A stretch of DNA of 64,000 nt, taken from positions 109,753 to 173,752 of the forward strand of contig NZ_JAPDNT010000008.1 in assembly GCF_025989185.1 (NCBI RefSeq). The letters are read 5' to 3'. Below the pieces are notes generated by a model. It was not told where the DNA came from and made no database searches. It worked only from the letters and a program-made list of their open reading frames with translations. The stretch is from Limobrevibacterium gyesilva. GTDB taxonomy: Bacteria > Pseudomonadota > Alphaproteobacteria > Acetobacterales > Acetobacteraceae. The translations under genes were made by a program, and so were the position numbers. Shown one piece after another: positions 62,754 through 64,000 of this stretch (positions are counted from its first letter, which is position 1; each line of letters starts with the position of its first letter).

Positions 62754-64000
62754 TGCGCCAACGGATGCGCCAGCGGCTCGTGCCGCCTGGCGCGGTAGAC
62801 GACCTCGTTCTCGATGACGCGCTGCACGTAATTGCGGGTCTCGCCGAACGGGATCTGCTCGATCCAGTCGATGATGTCGACCTGGCCAACCCCGCCGCGC
62901 GGGTCGCCGTTGGTGGCGAGCCATTCCTGCACCCGGTTGGGCCCGGCATTGTAGCCGGCGACGGCCAGCGGCACGGCGTTGCCGAACTGGTCCAGCAGGT
63001 CGCGCAGATAGGCGGTGCCGAGGCGCATGTTGTAGCCGGGGTCGAAGGTCAGCGCCGGCACCGAGGGGGTGGCGCCGAGCTTCTTTGCCACGCTGCTGGC
63101 GGTGGCCGGCATCAGCTGCATCAGGCCGCGCGCGCCGGCCGGGCTGACCGTGGCACTGTCGAAGCTGCTCTCCTGGCGGATGATGCCGAGGACGAGGGCA
63201 GGCTCGGTGCCGGCGGTCTTGGGCGGGTCGGCGGCCAACGGCCAGCCGGTTTCCGGCAGAACCAGGCCGTCGCGGCCGGCACGGCGGGCGATGGCGACCG
63301 CGGTTTCCGGCAGGCCGAAGCCGGTGGCGAGCCGGGCGGTCAGTGCCCGGTCGGCAGGGTCGGGCGCGATGTCGTCGAGCCGCAGCAGGAACGGCTGGGC
63401 GCGGCGGGGCTCGCTCCAGCTCGTCAGATAGGCGGCGGCGCGGGCCAGCTCGCGGCCGGCGAAGTCGAGCGCACGGGCGGCGTCCCACGGTGGGTCGCGC
63501 AAGGCGGTGATGCGGGCGGCCAGGGCGGCGGGGCTGTCGCCGAGCTTGAGCGCGGCGAGCTGGCCGTAGAACGTGTTCGGCCAGGCGGCTGCGGCGGCAT
63601 ATTCGGCGCGCGCCCCGGCGGCGTCGCCGCGCGCCTCGGCGGTGCGGCCAAGCCAGTAATGCGCGCGGCCCTGGGTGATCGCGGCCTTGGAGAGCTCGGC
63701 CAGGGCACTGAAATGCCGGGTGGCGGTCGCGGGGTCGCCCAGCTTGCGCAGGGCGATGAAGCCGGCGAGGAACTCGGCGTCCACCACCTGCTCGCCGCCG
63801 GTCTGGGCGTGGCCGGCGGCCAGGGCGTAGGCGCCCTTCGCGTCGCCCTGGCGCAGGCGGCGGCGGGCCATGATGTTGCGCTCGTCCCAGAACGCGGATT
63901 GGCGCTCCGCGGGCGCCGCGCGTTCCGCAGCGGCGCCGGCGGCGGTCCACAGCGCCAGGGCCGCGTCGTCCTGGCCGGCGCGGCGCAGCCAGCGCGCCTG
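62741..64000 (-). CDS. soluble lytic murein transglycosylase, Slt-like (5' end outside window)
   Basis: The frame stays open to the window edge, so only the C-terminal 419 residues are seen. A TPR-like superhelical region rich in Ala and Arg (FWDERNIMARRRLRQGDAKGAYALAAGHA in pieces) is followed by the SLT catalytic domain (about the last 170 residues; catalytic Glu in IIRQESSFDS, SPAGARGLMQLMPATA, NMRLGTAYLRDLLDQFG, AVAGYNAGPNRVQEWL). It cuts peptidoglycan with 1,6-anhydro product formation in the periplasm. It is the first visible gene of a minus-strand operon with the hydrolase, pgpA, DUF2252, pncC and a membrane protein. Confidence 0.93.
   Translation of the reverse strand, partial: QARWLRRAGQDDAALALWTAAGAAAERAAPAERQSAFWDERNIMARRRLRQGDAKGAYALAAGHAQTGGEQVVDAEFLAGFIALRKLGDPATATRHFSALAELSKAAITQGRAHYWLGRTAEARGDAAGARAEYAAAAAWPNTFYGQLAALKLGDSPAALAARITALRDPPWDAARALDFAGRELARAAAYLTSWSEPRRAQPFLLRLDDIAPDPADRALTARLATGFGLPETAVAIARRAGRDGLVLPETGWPLAADPPKTAGTEPALVLGIIRQESSFDSATVSPAGARGLMQLMPATASSVAKKLGATPSVPALTFDPGYNMRLGTAYLRDLLDQFGNAVPLAVAGYNAGPNRVQEWLATNGDPRGGVGQVDIIDWIEQIPFGETRNYVQRVIENEVVYRARRHEPLAHPLAQWLR

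Overview
The window is about 64 kb of very GC-rich, densely coded chromosome from an alphaproteobacterium, most likely Acetobacteraceae or a close Rhodospirillales relative. The best evidence is the housekeeping block at 34.9-50 kb. It runs tpiA, secG, pyrG, kdsA, eno, an ftsB-like gene, pdhA-pdhB-pdhC, lpdA, lipA and a RatA/COQ10-type gene, and its pyruvate dehydrogenase E1 beta subunit carries its own lipoyl domain, as in alphaproteobacteria. Family placement is inference. No rRNA, tRNA, CRISPR array, prophage or intact insertion sequence was seen.

Layout. 0-5.2 kb: the end of a sigma-54 activator, a PEP-CTERM surface protein, a sugar transferase behind a near-consensus sigma-54 promoter, and a large hybrid sensor kinase. 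5.2-9.2 kb: a lone zinc-finger protein behind a perfect CRP-type site, an SDR oxidoreductase, a lipoprotein with two aspartyl-protease motifs, and an orphan solute-binding protein. 9.2-17 kb: an RpiR regulator with an apparently leaderless promoter, a COG4280-type membrane protein with a coupled small partner, a natural seven-histidine protein, metY behind a strong palindrome, and a binding protein-hydrolase-M20 amidohydrolase operon. 17-22 kb: a PQQ dehydrogenase with a lanthanide-type active-site signature, its dihaem cytochrome, and malate synthase G. 22-28 kb: an RraA-family protein, a LacI regulator and a complete ABC importer. 28-31 kb: a small TadE/TadE/TadG operon. 31-35 kb: a GNAT, trpE and ppiD. 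35-50 kb: central metabolism as above. 50-53 kb: an ECF sigma/anti-sigma pair, threonine aldolase and an EF-hand protein. 53-56.6 kb: a TetR-controlled EmrAB-type pump. 57-58 kb: azlCD. 58-64 kb: a minus-strand operon of a lytic transglycosylase, a hydrolase, pgpA, a DUF2252 protein, a CinA-family amidase and a polytopic membrane protein.

How parts work together. The 35-49.5 kb block links triose-phosphate isomerase and enolase to the whole pyruvate dehydrogenase complex (E1 alpha, E1 beta, E2, E3) and to lipoyl synthase, which makes its cofactor. The 17-22 kb block pairs a periplasmic alcohol-type oxidation with its electron acceptor, next to a glyoxylate-consuming enzyme. Several regulators sit beside operator-like palindromes.

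The most unusual non-coding feature is a 166-bp element present twice (28193-28358 and 56609-56774) with only five mismatches. It has a near-perfect long hairpin, related ends and no coding capacity, and each copy abuts the 3' end of a gene beside lower-GC DNA. Other notable signals are a different two-hairpin repeat after lpdA, four related C-rich hairpins at operon ends, and a 65-bp identity between the lipoyl-domain coding regions of pdhB and pdhC.
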